This document shows, in pieces, positions 8,035 to 16,227 of a DNA stretch of 36,634 nucleotides (its first letter is position 1; the number at the start of each line of letters is the position of its first letter). The stretch comes from Clostridiales bacterium UBA4698 (lineage in GTDB: Bacteria; Bacillota; Clostridia; TANB77; UBA1234), in assembly GCA_002404755.1 (NCBI GenBank), contig DHKI01000013.1, positions 42,221-78,854 of the forward strand. The letters are read 5' to 3'. Under the pieces are notes generated by a model. It searched no databases and was not told the DNA's origin. It saw nothing but the letters and a program-made list of their open reading frames with translations. The translations under genes and the position numbers were made by a program.

Positions 8035-9060
8035 ATGATAAACATTAGAGATTTAACACAAGAAGAATTAGAAGAAGAAATAATTAAATTAGGAGAAAAG
8101 AAGTTTAGAGCTAAGCAAATTTTTGCTTGGCTTTATCGCGGTGTTGATAGCTTTGATGAAATGACAGACTTATCAAAAGAATTGATTCAAAAATTGAAAG
8201 AAAATTTTGTGTTAAAACTTTTAGAATTAGATAGTTTTCAAAAATCAGTAGATGGTACAATAAAATATCTTTTTAAACTAAATGATGGACACGCTATAGA
8301 AAGCGTTATCATGAAATACAAATATGGCAATACAGCATGTGTTTCAAATCAGGTCGGTTGCAAGATGGGGTGTAATTTCTGTGCATCTGCTAGAATTGGA
8401 TTTGTAAGAAGTTTGACACCAGGTGAAATCGTTAGTCAAATACTAGAGATAGAAAAACATACTGGCGAAAAAATATCAAATGTAGTTTTCATGGGAATCG
8501 GAGAGCCAATGGATAACTACGATAATGTAATAAAAGCAGTTAGACTTATAAATGATCCAAAAGGTTTGAATATTGGCGCTAGACATATAAGCATCTCTAC
8601 ATGCGGACTAATTCCAGGCATAAAGAGACTTGCTGATGAGAATATACAATGTAATCTTTGTATTTCTCTACATAGCAGTAGAAATGAAGTAAGGTCAAAT
8701 ATGATGCCTATAAATAAAACATACAACATAGATGAGCTTATACCTGCATGCAAAGAATATATACAAAAAACGAATAGACGAATAACTTTTGAATATGCTT
8801 TAGTAGATGGTGTGAATGATAGTAGGGAAGATGCTCTTCATTTGGCAAGACTTCTAAAAGGAATGCTATGTCATGTAAATTTAATTCCTGTAAATAAAAT
8901 CAAAGATGGCATATATGAAAAGAGCAGTACAGAAAAGATTTTAGCATTTAGAGATTTGCTAAATGAAAAAGGTATTGTCGCAACTGTTAGAAGAGAACTT
9001 GGCTCAGATATTGCAGCTGCTTGCGGACAATTGGTAAGAGATAAAAAAGGAAGCAATTAA
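8035..9060 (+). CDS. rlmN: dual-specificity RNA methyltransferase RlmN
   Basis: This 341-residue radical-SAM enzyme makes 2-methyladenosine at A2503 of 23S rRNA and at A37 of some tRNAs. The [4Fe-4S] motif is CX3CX2C at Cys109, Cys113 and Cys116 (GCKMGCNFCAS). The two catalytic cysteines align as Cys102, seven residues before the cluster as in E. coli, and Cys330 in the C-terminal AAACGQL. FMGIGEPMDN and RHISISTCG are the usual SAM-contact motifs. It lies 19 bases after rsmB with a modest AAGGA ribosome binding site, so it is cotranscribed. The methyl-carrying Cys330 and the absence of Cfr-like differences favour RlmN over the resistance enzyme Cfr. Confidence 0.95.
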   Translation: MINIRDLTQEELEEEIIKLGEKKFRAKQIFAWLYRGVDSFDEMTDLSKELIQKLKENFVLKLLELDSFQKSVDGTIKYLFKLNDGHAIESVIMKYKYGNTACVSNQVGCKMGCNFCASARIGFVRSLTPGEIVSQILEIEKHTGEKISNVVFMGIGEPMDNYDNVIKAVRLINDPKGLNIGARHISISTCGLIPGIKRLADENIQCNLCISLHSSRNEVRSNMMPINKTYNIDELIPACKEYIQKTNRRITFEYALVDGVNDSREDALHLARLLKGMLCHVNLIPVNKIKDGIYEKSSTEKILAFRDLLNEKGIVATVRRELGSDIAAACGQLVRDKKGSN

Positions 9061-9066
9061 GCTATA

Positions 9067-9095
9067 TTGACTAAATTTGTTAATTTATATATAAT
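9067..9095 (+). promoter_or_regulatory. sigma-A promoter of prpC-prkC-rsgA-rpe
   Basis: -35 TTGACT (9067-9072), exactly 17 bases, then a perfect -10 TATAAT (9090-9095), starting 6 bases after the rlmN stop codon. It would let the signalling and ribosome-assembly genes be expressed apart from rsmB-rlmN. Confidence 0.75.
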
Positions 9096-9119
9096 ACTAA
9101 AAGAGAGAGGTGAGTGCTT

Positions 9120-9863
9120 GTGCAATACTACGGTGTGAGTGACATTGGAAGAAAAAGAAAAGAAAATCAAGATAGGGTTTATCTTCCTGACGATACCAGT
9201 GAATTAAAATTATTTATTCTTGCTGATGGTATGGGAGGAGCTAATGCAGGTAGCGTTGCAAGCAGTACGGCGATTGATTTTATTAAGGAGTATATAACTA
9301 AGAGATGGTCATCTATTTCTTTAGAGAGAGAAGAAATTGAAAAGCTTATTGACGAAGCTGTATCGGAAGCTAATAATTTTGTTTATAAAAAGTCAAAAAG
9401 TACAAACGAGTATGCAGGAATGGGAACGACTATTATTGTTGCAATCACTTATAAAAATAAAGTTTACATTGGACACATTGGTGACAGTAGAGTTTATAGA
9501 GTAAGAAAAAATATTATTAGACAATTAACAAGAGATCATTCTTATGTTGAAGCTCTTGTTCAAAGTGGCAGTATTACAAAAGAAGAAGCAAAAGTGCATC
9601 CTCAAAAAAATGTTTTGCTTAAGGTGCTCGGCTGTGAAGCAAATGTTAAGCCTGATATTATTACAAAGGGCTTCTTAAAAGGAGATGTGTTACTAATTTG
9701 TAGTGACGGTCTTACTAACATGTTAGAAACAGATGAAATTTATGATGTAATACTTGAAAATATTGATAATCCTGAATTGGCATGCCAAACTTTAATTGAA
9801 CGAGCAAACAGTGAAGGTGGCTATGATAATATAAGTGTTATACTTGTATATCATATGGATTAG
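9120..9863 (+). CDS. prpC: PP2C-type Ser/Thr protein phosphatase (Stp/PrpC)
   Basis: The protein has 247 residues from the GTG at 9120, which has AGGTG 7 bases upstream. A GTG at 9114 is in frame but almost touches the ribosome binding site. The metal-binding and catalytic motifs of PPM phosphatases appear in order: SDIGRKRKENQDR, LADGMGGANAGSVAS, GMGTTIIVA, IGDSRVYR, LTRDHSYV, SDGLTNM and GGYDNISVILV. These give the Asp set that binds two Mn or Mg ions. It removes phosphate from Ser/Thr residues and opposes the PrkC kinase encoded 13 bases downstream. This phosphatase-kinase pair next to rsgA and rpe is conserved across Firmicutes. Confidence 0.95.
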   Translation: MQYYGVSDIGRKRKENQDRVYLPDDTSELKLFILADGMGGANAGSVASSTAIDFIKEYITKRWSSISLEREEIEKLIDEAVSEANNFVYKKSKSTNEYAGMGTTIIVAITYKNKVYIGHIGDSRVYRVRKNIIRQLTRDHSYVEALVQSGSITKEEAKVHPQKNVLLKVLGCEANVKPDIITKGFLKGDVLLICSDGLTNMLETDEIYDVILENIDNPELACQTLIERANSEGGYDNISVILVYHMD

Positions 9864-9876
9864 TGGAGGTTAGCGT

Positions 9877-11913
9877 ATGAATTGCATAGGTAAAGTATTA
9901 GGAAATAGATATGAAATATTAGAGGAAATAGGCAGTGGCGGAATGGCTACTGTATATAAAGCAAGATGCAAGTTACTTAACAGGTATGTAGCTGTTAAAG
10001 TTTTGAGAGATGAATTTGCAAATGATGCTGAGTTTATAAAGAGATTCCAAGTCGAAGCACAATCTGCTGCTAGTTTATCTCATCCTAACATAGTTTCTAT
10101 ATATGATGTTGGAAACGAGGATGGATTACATTATATAGTTATGGAACTTATCGAGGGAAAGACTTTAAAGGAAATAATAAAGGAAAAAGGAAAACTGCCT
10201 TGGAGAGAAGCTGTAGGCATTGCCTCACAAATTGCATCTGGTCTTAGTCAGGCTCATCAAAATCATATTGTGCATAGAGATATCAAGCCTCACAATATAA
10301 TAATAACTAAAGATGGTGTAGCTAAAGTCACTGATTTTGGTATTGCTAAGGCTGTTTCAAATTCAACTATAAATGCTTTTGGCAGTACTATAGGAAGTGT
10401 GCATTATTTTTCACCAGAGCATGCAAGAGGCGGATATACTGATGAAAAATCAGATATATATTCTCTAGGTGTTGTGCTATATGAGATGTGTACTGGAAAA
10501 TTGCCGTTTGATGGCGAAACACCAGTTGCGGTGGCTTTAAAACATTTGCAAGAAACCCCAAAAGAACCAATCGAATTGTGCAAAGACTTGCCTCAGGCTG
10601 TGAACGATATCATAATGAAGGCTATGAAGAAAGATCCTAGCGAAAGATATGAAAGCGCAGCAGAAATGTATAAGGATTTACAATCTGTTTTGAGTAATCC
10701 AGATTTAGAAGTGGCAAAGGACCAAAAGTCAAAATTTGATTGTCCAACTCAGAGGATATCAATTGCAGATGTTGAGAATGCTGCAAATGCTACAATACAA
10801 AAATCGACATTGGAAAAAATAAATAAATATAAAAGCGAACAGGAAGATGATAATATGAGTAAGAAGAAAAAAGTAACAAAATCAATGGCTGTAGTTAGAT
10901 TAATATTTATACTAGCTTTTGTTGTTTTATTATTTATTGGTTGTATGAAGTTTGGACAGTTTGTAAGTTGGAAGATACTTGGAGAAGGTTCTAAAGATGT
11001 AGCAGTTCCTAATATTGTTGGAGCAAGTTTAGAAGAGGCAAATAGAATATTAACAGAAAAGGGATTGAGCATTGGTGAAAAAACCGATGTGATTAATAAC
11101 GAATATCCAAGAGGATATGTTGTATGGCAACAATATGCTGAGAATTATAGATTAAAGCAAGGTGCAACAGTTGATGTAAGAGTTAGTTTAGGTCAAAAAA
11201 CAGTTTTGGTTCCTGATGTTACATCTTTCACAACTACAAATGCTGCTAAAGCGAAAATAGAAGCTAGTGGCTTAGTGTATGAAGAAGCAAGCGAATACAG
11301 TAATACTTTCGAAAAAGGAAAGATTATTAGACAAGACCCACTTGTAAATACAGAAGTGCCAGATGGTTCAATTGTTAAGGTATATGTAAGTTTAGGTGCG
11401 TCTGGAGATGGTTTAGTAAAAATACCAAATGTACTTGAAAGAACAGAGAGTGAAGCTAGACAAATTTTATCAGATGCAAATTTAATACCGGTTGTAACAT
11501 ATGTTTCAACAGCATCAAAGGAAGATGGAATTGTATTAAGTCAAACACCAGAGCAAGATACTTATGAATCAGAATTAACAGAAGTTGTAATCGTTATAAA
11601 TAGATTGAATGGAACAGGTGAAAATCAAAATCCGGAAGATGGTAAAACAACGCCGACTCCAACAGTTACACCTAAAAAGGAAGATGATACGAAGAAGATT
11701 AATATATCAATTGACTTATCTTCAAAGGGAGAAAGAGATTCTTTCGTTGTTAAAGTTGTATTAGAAGGCCAAGCAGTTGGTGGCAAAAAGTATGAATATG
11801 AAAAAAGACATAAACGTAGCGACGGAACTATCACAGTACCTGTAACGTATTCTCCAGGTGCTATGGTAAAGGTATATATAGATGATGTTTTAGATTCAGA
11901 ACAAATATTGTAG
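9877..11913 (+). CDS. prkC: PASTA-domain Ser/Thr protein kinase (PrkC/Stk)
   Basis: The protein has 678 residues. The Hanks-type kinase domain spans about 10-270: glycine loop GSGGMATVYKA, Lys41 in VAVKVL, HRDIKPHN with Asp135, DFGIAKA, and an activation loop rich in Ser/Thr (NSTINAFGSTIGSVHYFSPEH). A juxtamembrane stretch is followed by one membrane segment (about 338-358). Three extracellular PASTA repeats start near 374, 443 and 514 and are expected to bind muropeptides or lipid II. After a Thr/Pro-rich linker, an extra domain of about 75 residues, rich in beta strands (from INISIDLSSKGERDSF to the end), is less common. The kinase senses wall fragments and phosphorylates growth, division and translation proteins. 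A GGAGG lies 9 bases before the ATG. Confidence 0.95.
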   Translation: MNCIGKVLGNRYEILEEIGSGGMATVYKARCKLLNRYVAVKVLRDEFANDAEFIKRFQVEAQSAASLSHPNIVSIYDVGNEDGLHYIVMELIEGKTLKEIIKEKGKLPWREAVGIASQIASGLSQAHQNHIVHRDIKPHNIIITKDGVAKVTDFGIAKAVSNSTINAFGSTIGSVHYFSPEHARGGYTDEKSDIYSLGVVLYEMCTGKLPFDGETPVAVALKHLQETPKEPIELCKDLPQAVNDIIMKAMKKDPSERYESAAEMYKDLQSVLSNPDLEVAKDQKSKFDCPTQRISIADVENAANATIQKSTLEKINKYKSEQEDDNMSKKKKVTKSMAVVRLIFILAFVVLLFIGCMKFGQFVSWKILGEGSKDVAVPNIVGASLEEANRILTEKGLSIGEKTDVINNEYPRGYVVWQQYAENYRLKQGATVDVRVSLGQKTVLVPDVTSFTTTNAAKAKIEASGLVYEEASEYSNTFEKGKIIRQDPLVNTEVPDGSIVKVYVSLGASGDGLVKIPNVLERTESEARQILSDANLIPVVTYVSTASKEDGIVLSQTPEQDTYESELTEVVIVINRLNGTGENQNPEDGKTTPTPTVTPKKEDDTKKINISIDLSSKGERDSFVVKVVLEGQAVGGKKYEYEKRHKRSDGTITVPVTYSPGAMVKVYIDDVLDSEQIL

Positions 11914-11932
11914 TAAAGTAGGAGAGTTTAAA

Positions 11933-12781
11933 ATGAAGGGGATTATAACAAAAGTTCAATCCGACTTGTATATAGTTAAGACAGACTCTGATAAAGTGGA
12001 ATGTAAGGCTAAAGGAATTTTTAAGTTTAAAAAAATGAGTCCAATAGTAGGAGATGTTGTTGAGGTAAATGATGGAGTAATTGAAAAAATATATCCAAGA
12101 AAGAACGAATTTGTAAGACCACCAATTGCAAACATAGATCAGTTTATAATCGTGCTCGCAACAACAAATCCAAAGCCTGATTTAATGCTTGTTGATAAGC
12201 AAATTATAATGGCAGAGAAAAATGGTGTTGAACCAATAATCTGTATAAATAAAATAGATTTGAATTCGGATTATACAGATATAATTGAAACATATGAAAA
12301 TATAGGTTATCAGGTAATAACGACTGATGCTAAAAATGGTTTAGGAATTGAAAAGTTGGCTGTGGTGTTGAACAACAAAATAACAGCATTTACAGGTAAT
12401 TCTGGAGTTGGTAAGTCAGCACTTACAAATAATATTTTTAATGAAGCAGTTAGTCCGGAAGGAAACACATCAGAAAAATTAGAAAAAGGAAAACACACAA
12501 CTAAGTTTGTTGAACTTTTTGAACTTGCACAAAACAGTTATATAGCAGATACTCCTGGTTTTTCATCTTTTGAATTGCAAGGAATAAATTATAAGGAATT
12601 GGATGAGTATTTTATTGAATTTACACCTTATAAAGAAAACTGTGAATATAGAGGTTGTAGCCATATAAAAGAAATAAATTGTGGCATAAAAAAAGCAGTT
12701 TCTAAGAGAAAAATAGATAAAGGCAGATATGATAGATATGTAGAATTGTATGAAAAGTTAAGGGGAGAGAAAAAATGGTAA
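11933..12781 (+). CDS. rsgA: small-subunit biogenesis GTPase RsgA
   Basis: This 282-residue circularly permuted GTPase assists late 30S ribosome maturation. The N-terminal OB fold (about 1-65) includes VKTDSDKVECKAKG and GDVVEV. The G motifs come in permuted order, with NKID (G4) near 104 before GNSGVGKS (G1, near 155-162) and DTPGF (G3). The C-terminal zinc site is Cys237, Cys242, His244 and Cys250. In place of the usual switch loop a HTTKFVELF segment is seen. Length is slightly below the family average of about 290-300. It follows prkC by 19 bases, and its stop overlaps the rpe start by 7 bases. Confidence 0.95.
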   Translation: MKGIITKVQSDLYIVKTDSDKVECKAKGIFKFKKMSPIVGDVVEVNDGVIEKIYPRKNEFVRPPIANIDQFIIVLATTNPKPDLMLVDKQIIMAEKNGVEPIICINKIDLNSDYTDIIETYENIGYQVITTDAKNGLGIEKLAVVLNNKITAFTGNSGVGKSALTNNIFNEAVSPEGNTSEKLEKGKHTTKFVELFELAQNSYIADTPGFSSFELQGINYKELDEYFIEFTPYKENCEYRGCSHIKEINCGIKKAVSKRKIDKGRYDRYVELYEKLRGEKKW

Positions 12782-13407
12782 GTGTGGCTCCGTCCATTTT
12801 GGCGGCAGATTTTGATAATTTAGAAAAAGAAATAAAAAGTGTAGAAGAGGCGGGAGCCAATTATATACACATCGATGTTATGGATGGAGAATTTGTTAAT
12901 AACAAAACTCCAGGAATAGATATGTTAGAGAGAGCAAATGAAGCAACTAATTTGCCATTAGATACACACTTGATGGTGGAAAATCCTGAGGATTGGATAG
13001 ATGATTTTTTAGAATCAGACACGATAACTTTTCACGTAGAAGCAACCGATGAAGAACGTGCAAATGCAATTATAGAAAAATTACATGAACATGAGATTAG
13101 AGCTGGAATTGCTATTAAACCTGATACTAGTATAGAAGAGATTTTACCTTACATAGATAAAGCAGACATGATACTTGTAATGACAGTGGAACCGGGATTC
13201 GGCGGTCAAAAGCTTATACCAGAATGTTTAGAAAAAGTCAAACAGCTAAGAGAAATTTCTAGTGAGATAGATATAGAAGTAGATGGCGGAATAAATCTAG
13301 AAAACGTTGAAGAAGCAAAGAAGGCGGGCGCCAATATTATTGTCGCTGGAACAGCTATTTTTAAAGCAGAAAATAGAAAGTATGTTATAGAAAAAATGAA
13401 ATATTAA
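12775..13407 (+). CDS. rpe: ribulose-phosphate 3-epimerase
   Basis: This 210-residue TIM-barrel enzyme of the pentose phosphate pathway interconverts ribulose 5-phosphate and xylulose 5-phosphate. Its signatures are APSILAADF, HIDVMDG, DTHLMVENP, TFHVEA, VMTVEPGFGGQK and VDGGI, which supply the metal-binding His and Asp residues and the phosphate site, and it closes with AGTAIF. The ATG overlaps the last codons of rsgA, so it is translationally coupled. In many Firmicutes thiN (thiamine pyrophosphokinase) follows here. In this genome a strong terminator comes instead. Confidence 0.95.
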   Translation: MVSVAPSILAADFDNLEKEIKSVEEAGANYIHIDVMDGEFVNNKTPGIDMLERANEATNLPLDTHLMVENPEDWIDDFLESDTITFHVEATDEERANAIIEKLHEHEIRAGIAIKPDTSIEEILPYIDKADMILVMTVEPGFGGQKLIPECLEKVKQLREISSEIDIEVDGGINLENVEEAKKAGANIIVAGTAIFKAENRKYVIEKMKY

Positions 13408-13435
13408 AAGAAACCTTAGATATTTTTAAATGTAA

Positions 13436-13476
13436 ACGAACCTCATCCGATAGTGATGGGGTTTGTCGGTTTTTTT
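13436..13476 (+). terminator. Rho-independent terminator of the prpC-rpe operon
   Basis: A 12-bp stem (13436-13447 with 13455-13466, including G-T pairs) and a 7-base loop are followed by CGG and seven T residues. It lies 28 bases after the rpe stop. Confidence 0.88.
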
Positions 13477-13596
13477 GGTTTTAAAAAATATGAATTTTAT
13501 ACTAACAAAAATTTCTGGATGCAAAGTAAATTTAAATAGGGATATTTTCGTGAAAGAAAAATGCAAACACTTTAATGTAATAAATTGGAAATTATA

Positions 13597-13625
13597 TTGA
13601 CGAGATGTACGAAGTATGATATTAT
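13597..13625 (+). promoter_or_regulatory. sigma-A promoter of the NahK-like gene
   Basis: -35 TTGACG (13597-13602), 17 bases, then -10 TATTAT (13620-13625), about 60 bases before the start codon. The 13477-13596 stretch between the terminator and this promoter shows no other feature. Confidence 0.7.
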
Positions 13626-13657
13626 AAAGCACGTACGAATAAACCCACTATTATAAA

Positions 13658-13671
13658 ACCAATGTATTGGT
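13658..13671 (+). repeat. inverted repeat ACCAAT-GT-ATTGGT next to the ribosome binding site
   Basis: A perfect 6-2-6 dyad ends at the first base of the TAGGAGG ribosome binding site of the NahK-like gene, some 30 bases after its predicted transcription start. It could be a repressor operator. As RNA, a 2-base loop is too tight for the full stem to form. Confidence 0.4.
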
Positions 13672-13684
13672 AGGAGGAAAACGA

Positions 13685-14836
13685 ATGGGACTTGAAAAAA
13701 TTTCGCAACAACTTAAATCGGAAATCGAAGACTTGATTTCAAAGTTTGAGGCTCCACTTGGACACATCATAGCATTGGAACTTATTTCGAATGGTCGAAT
13801 AAACCGTTCATTTAAAGCAACTATGCTTAACGGTGATTGCTCTTTTTCCTATATGCTTCAGTGCATAAATATAAGCGTGTTTAAGAATCCGAAAGAACTT
13901 ATGGAAAACATTTCTTTGGTGACGGAACATATTGCTCAGAAAGGAAAGGAAATACTTCATTTTAGAAAGGTAAAAAAAGAATTTCGAACTGAGAAGTACG
14001 GCGATTACATTTATCGCGATAATAGCGAATCTTGGCGGGTTTCTGATTTTATTGAGTCTGATGTGAAAAATAGGGTTGAAGATGAAAGCGATTTAATCGC
14101 TCTTGGTGAGGCACTTGGAAATTTCACGGCTTCTCTTGCTGATTTTGATGTAACTAAGCTTAACGTGACAATAAGAGATTTTCACAACACCTCAATGATA
14201 CTTTCAAGAATGATTAATCGAGTCAATGCGATTAATTTCGGCGATGACGAGCTTTTGAAACTTAGATGCAAGGATTGTCGTCATGAAATCGATTTTATTC
14301 TTGAACCTGAGCGAGTAGTAAGGTCTGGTATCATAATGGATGCAATCAGGTTTAAGCCTATCTTAATGCGAGTATCGCATAATGACCCGAAACTTAGCAA
14401 TGTGCTTTTTGATAAGTACACTGGAAAGGCGAAGTGTATCGTCGATTTTGATACTGTCATGCCGGGAAGTGTGCTTTTTGATTTCGGTGAAGCCGTTAGA
14501 TACGCTTGTAACACTGAATCAGAGGAAAGTGCGAGAACAGATAAAGTTAGGTTGAACCTTGAGTATTTTAGGGCATTTTGCAAAGGATTTATTCCAACGG
14601 CTCGTATTTCTGAAAAGGAAATTGACATGCTGGTGGATTCAGTTTGGACGATAACGTACGAGCAGGCTATCCGTTTCCTCGAGGATCATCTTAATCTTAA
14701 CGCTTATTTTAGGGTTGATTATGATGGTCAAAATTTTGAACGTGCGGAAGTTCAGTTGACACTTCTTTCCGATATTGAAAAAAATTACAAACAGATGAAG
14801 GAGATTGTTTCCGACATCTATTGGGAAGAGGCATAA
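13685..14836 (+). CDS. phosphotransferase of the APH/choline-kinase fold, NahK-like (N-acetylhexosamine 1-kinase family)
   Basis: The protein has 383 residues from the ATG at 13685, 7 bases after TAGGAGG; an in-frame TTG 18 bases earlier precedes the ribosome binding site. The fold is the aminoglycoside phosphotransferase type. The stretch LQCINISVFKNPKELMENI near the N-terminus and the catalytic block HNDPKLSNVLFD (Asp234), VDFDTVMPGS (metal Asp254/256) and LFDFGEAVRYA closely follow NahK, which phosphorylates N-acetylhexosamines at C1 for salvage. The exact sugar is unknown. Arginine codons are unlike the neighbours: by my count 12 of 24 are CGN, whereas rsgA next door uses only AGR. With its own promoter, dyad and terminator it looks like an acquired single-gene unit placed after rpe. 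Confidence 0.8.
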   Translation: MGLEKISQQLKSEIEDLISKFEAPLGHIIALELISNGRINRSFKATMLNGDCSFSYMLQCINISVFKNPKELMENISLVTEHIAQKGKEILHFRKVKKEFRTEKYGDYIYRDNSESWRVSDFIESDVKNRVEDESDLIALGEALGNFTASLADFDVTKLNVTIRDFHNTSMILSRMINRVNAINFGDDELLKLRCKDCRHEIDFILEPERVVRSGIIMDAIRFKPILMRVSHNDPKLSNVLFDKYTGKAKCIVDFDTVMPGSVLFDFGEAVRYACNTESEESARTDKVRLNLEYFRAFCKGFIPTARISEKEIDMLVDSVWTITYEQAIRFLEDHLNLNAYFRVDYDGQNFERAEVQLTLLSDIEKNYKQMKEIVSDIYWEEA

Positions 14837-14838
14837 AC

Positions 14839-14886
14839 AAAGCGAAGACAACCAATCTCAAATAGAGTTTTGGTTGTCTTCGCTTT
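14839..14886. terminator. strong 17-bp hairpin terminator, probably bidirectional
   Basis: A perfect 17-bp stem, 14839-14855 (AAAGCGAAGACAACCAA) with 14870-14886, has a 14-base loop. It carries an A-run on the left and a T-run on the right, directly after the NahK-like stop codon. Confidence 0.9.
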
Positions 14887-14915
14887 TTGCATATCAATCT
14901 TTTCATATTTATTAC

Positions 14916-14944
14916 TTGATAATCATATTTTGTAATGTTATTAT
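14916..14944 (+). promoter_or_regulatory. sigma-A promoter of the SPFH/Tim44-like pair
   Basis: -35 TTGATA (14916-14921), 17 bases, then -10 TATTAT (14939-14944). The predicted transcription start is near 14951, about 40 bases before the chosen ATG. Confidence 0.65.
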
Positions 14945-14962
14945 AAAAATATAAATGGCTAT

Positions 14963-14971
14963 TTTGTCGAA
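14963..14971 (+). promoter_or_regulatory. exact Spo0A-box match (TTTGTCGAA)
   Basis: The 9-base sequence matches the Spo0A consensus core TTGTCGAA and lies about 12 bases downstream of the predicted transcription start. Spo0A bound downstream of a sigma-A start represses, as at the abrB promoter. Single 9-mers occur by chance in AT-rich DNA, but the position and exact match are suggestive. Confidence 0.45.
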
Positions 14972-14990
14972 AAAAGAAAGGATGATTTTA

Positions 14991-16202
14991 ATGGGATTAA
15001 TTAAAGCAACAACTAGTGCAATTAGCAGCACATTTAAAGACCAATGGAAAGAAGCCATAAGATGTGAAGATATGGATAATGATATATTAATGAAAAAAGT
15101 TACAACAGAAACAGGAGTTATTACAAATAAAAGTACAATTATCGTTGGACCATCTCAATGTGCAATCATATATGATAATGGTAGAGTAATCGATGCTACA
15201 GCTGAAGAAGGTGTTTATACATTTGATACATCAAGCAGCCCTTCGTTTTTTGCTGGTCAATTTGGTGCAGTATTTAAAGAAATGTGGACTAGATTCACAT
15301 ATAATGGTGCAACATCAAAACAACAAGCCGTATTCTTCTTTAATATAAAAGAGATAATGGGTAATAAGTTTGGTACACCAGCACCAGTTCCATATAGAGA
15401 TTGGGAGCATGCACTTTTAAATGCAAGAACAGGTGGATATACACCAATGAGACTTGAAATTAAATGTCATGGAACATACACATTTAGCATAATAGATCCA
15501 GCATTATTTATGACTAAAATAGCAGGAACAGCTGATGTTTATAAAAAAGAGCAATTAGTAGAGCAACTACGTTCAGAAGTTGTTGCAGCATTCAGCAATG
15601 TATTAAATAGTTTGTCTGATGACGAATACAAATTCCCAGCACTTTCACTACCTAGCAAAACAGATGAGATAAAAGATATCATGAGTGAGTCTGTATTTGA
15701 TGAGCCACTTAGAAATAGAGGTGTAGCACTTGTTTCATTTGCTATTGAGAGTGTAACACTTACAGAAGAATCTAATAAAAAGATTGATGATTACGAGCTT
15801 GCAGGAGATCAATATCAACAACAAGGTGTTCTTACATCAGCATATGCGAATGCTGTGCAAGATGCAGCTAAAAATGCTAATGGCTCAATGAACGGCTTTA
15901 TGGGAATTGGAATGATGAATATGGCAGCTGGAAATACATTTGGTGCAGTAACATCAAATGTAGCAAACAATGTGAATTATGGAACACCTGCTCAAGTGGG
16001 AGCAAATCAAACAGTACCAACGCAAAATCAAGAGACACCAAAGGCGGATACATGGAAATGTGCATGTGGTGCTGAAAATACAGGTAAATTCTGTAGCGAA
16101 TGTGGAAATAAAAAGCCAGAAGAAAATGTTTGCCCAAATTGCAAGGCAAAAGTAGAAGAAACAGATAAATTCTGCCCAGAGTGTGGTCAAAAATTAAAAT
16201 AA
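14991..16202 (+). CDS. SPFH-domain protein with C-terminal double zinc ribbon (YdjI-like)
   Basis: The protein has 404 residues from the ATG at 14991, behind AAAGGATG. An upstream in-frame ATG at 14955 lacks a ribosome binding site, and family members start MGL(F/I)KA as here. Residues about 30-290 form an SPFH/band-7 domain of the virion-core or YdjI type (DQWKEAIRCEDM, GVITNKSTIIVGPSQCAIIYDNG, GGYTPMRLEIKCHGTYTFSI, and a long helix near 260-300). A Gln/Asn-rich linker leads to two zinc ribbons: CACGAENTGKFCSECG, and CPNCKAKVEETDKFCPECG. In Bacillus the relative YdjI is linked to phage-shock-like membrane stress. Here its partner is the Tim44-like zinc-ribbon protein 25 bases downstream. The function is inferred to be membrane-surface assembly or scaffolding. 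Confidence 0.88.
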   Translation: MGLIKATTSAISSTFKDQWKEAIRCEDMDNDILMKKVTTETGVITNKSTIIVGPSQCAIIYDNGRVIDATAEEGVYTFDTSSSPSFFAGQFGAVFKEMWTRFTYNGATSKQQAVFFFNIKEIMGNKFGTPAPVPYRDWEHALLNARTGGYTPMRLEIKCHGTYTFSIIDPALFMTKIAGTADVYKKEQLVEQLRSEVVAAFSNVLNSLSDDEYKFPALSLPSKTDEIKDIMSESVFDEPLRNRGVALVSFAIESVTLTEESNKKIDDYELAGDQYQQQGVLTSAYANAVQDAAKNANGSMNGFMGIGMMNMAAGNTFGAVTSNVANNVNYGTPAQVGANQTVPTQNQETPKADTWKCACGAENTGKFCSECGNKKPEENVCPNCKAKVEETDKFCPECGQKLK

Positions 16203-16227
16203 CCTAAATGCTAAAGGAGGGTATAAC

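Noticed and set aside
8035..9060. Cfr-type resistance methyltransferase
   Set aside because: Length, gene context and cysteine spacing fit RlmN; nothing resembles a mobile resistance context.
9114..9119. Upstream GTG start for prpC, and similar early starts for rsmB, glyA, ftsQ, spoIIGA, murA and the CBM25-like gene
   Set aside because: In each case the earlier start lies inside, touches or precedes the ribosome binding site; the next start has normal spacing.
13426..13632. Minus-strand open frame between rpe and the NahK-like gene
   Set aside because: It crosses the rpe terminator and the next gene's promoter, has no ribosome binding site, and its product is low-complexity Phe/Ile/Lys.
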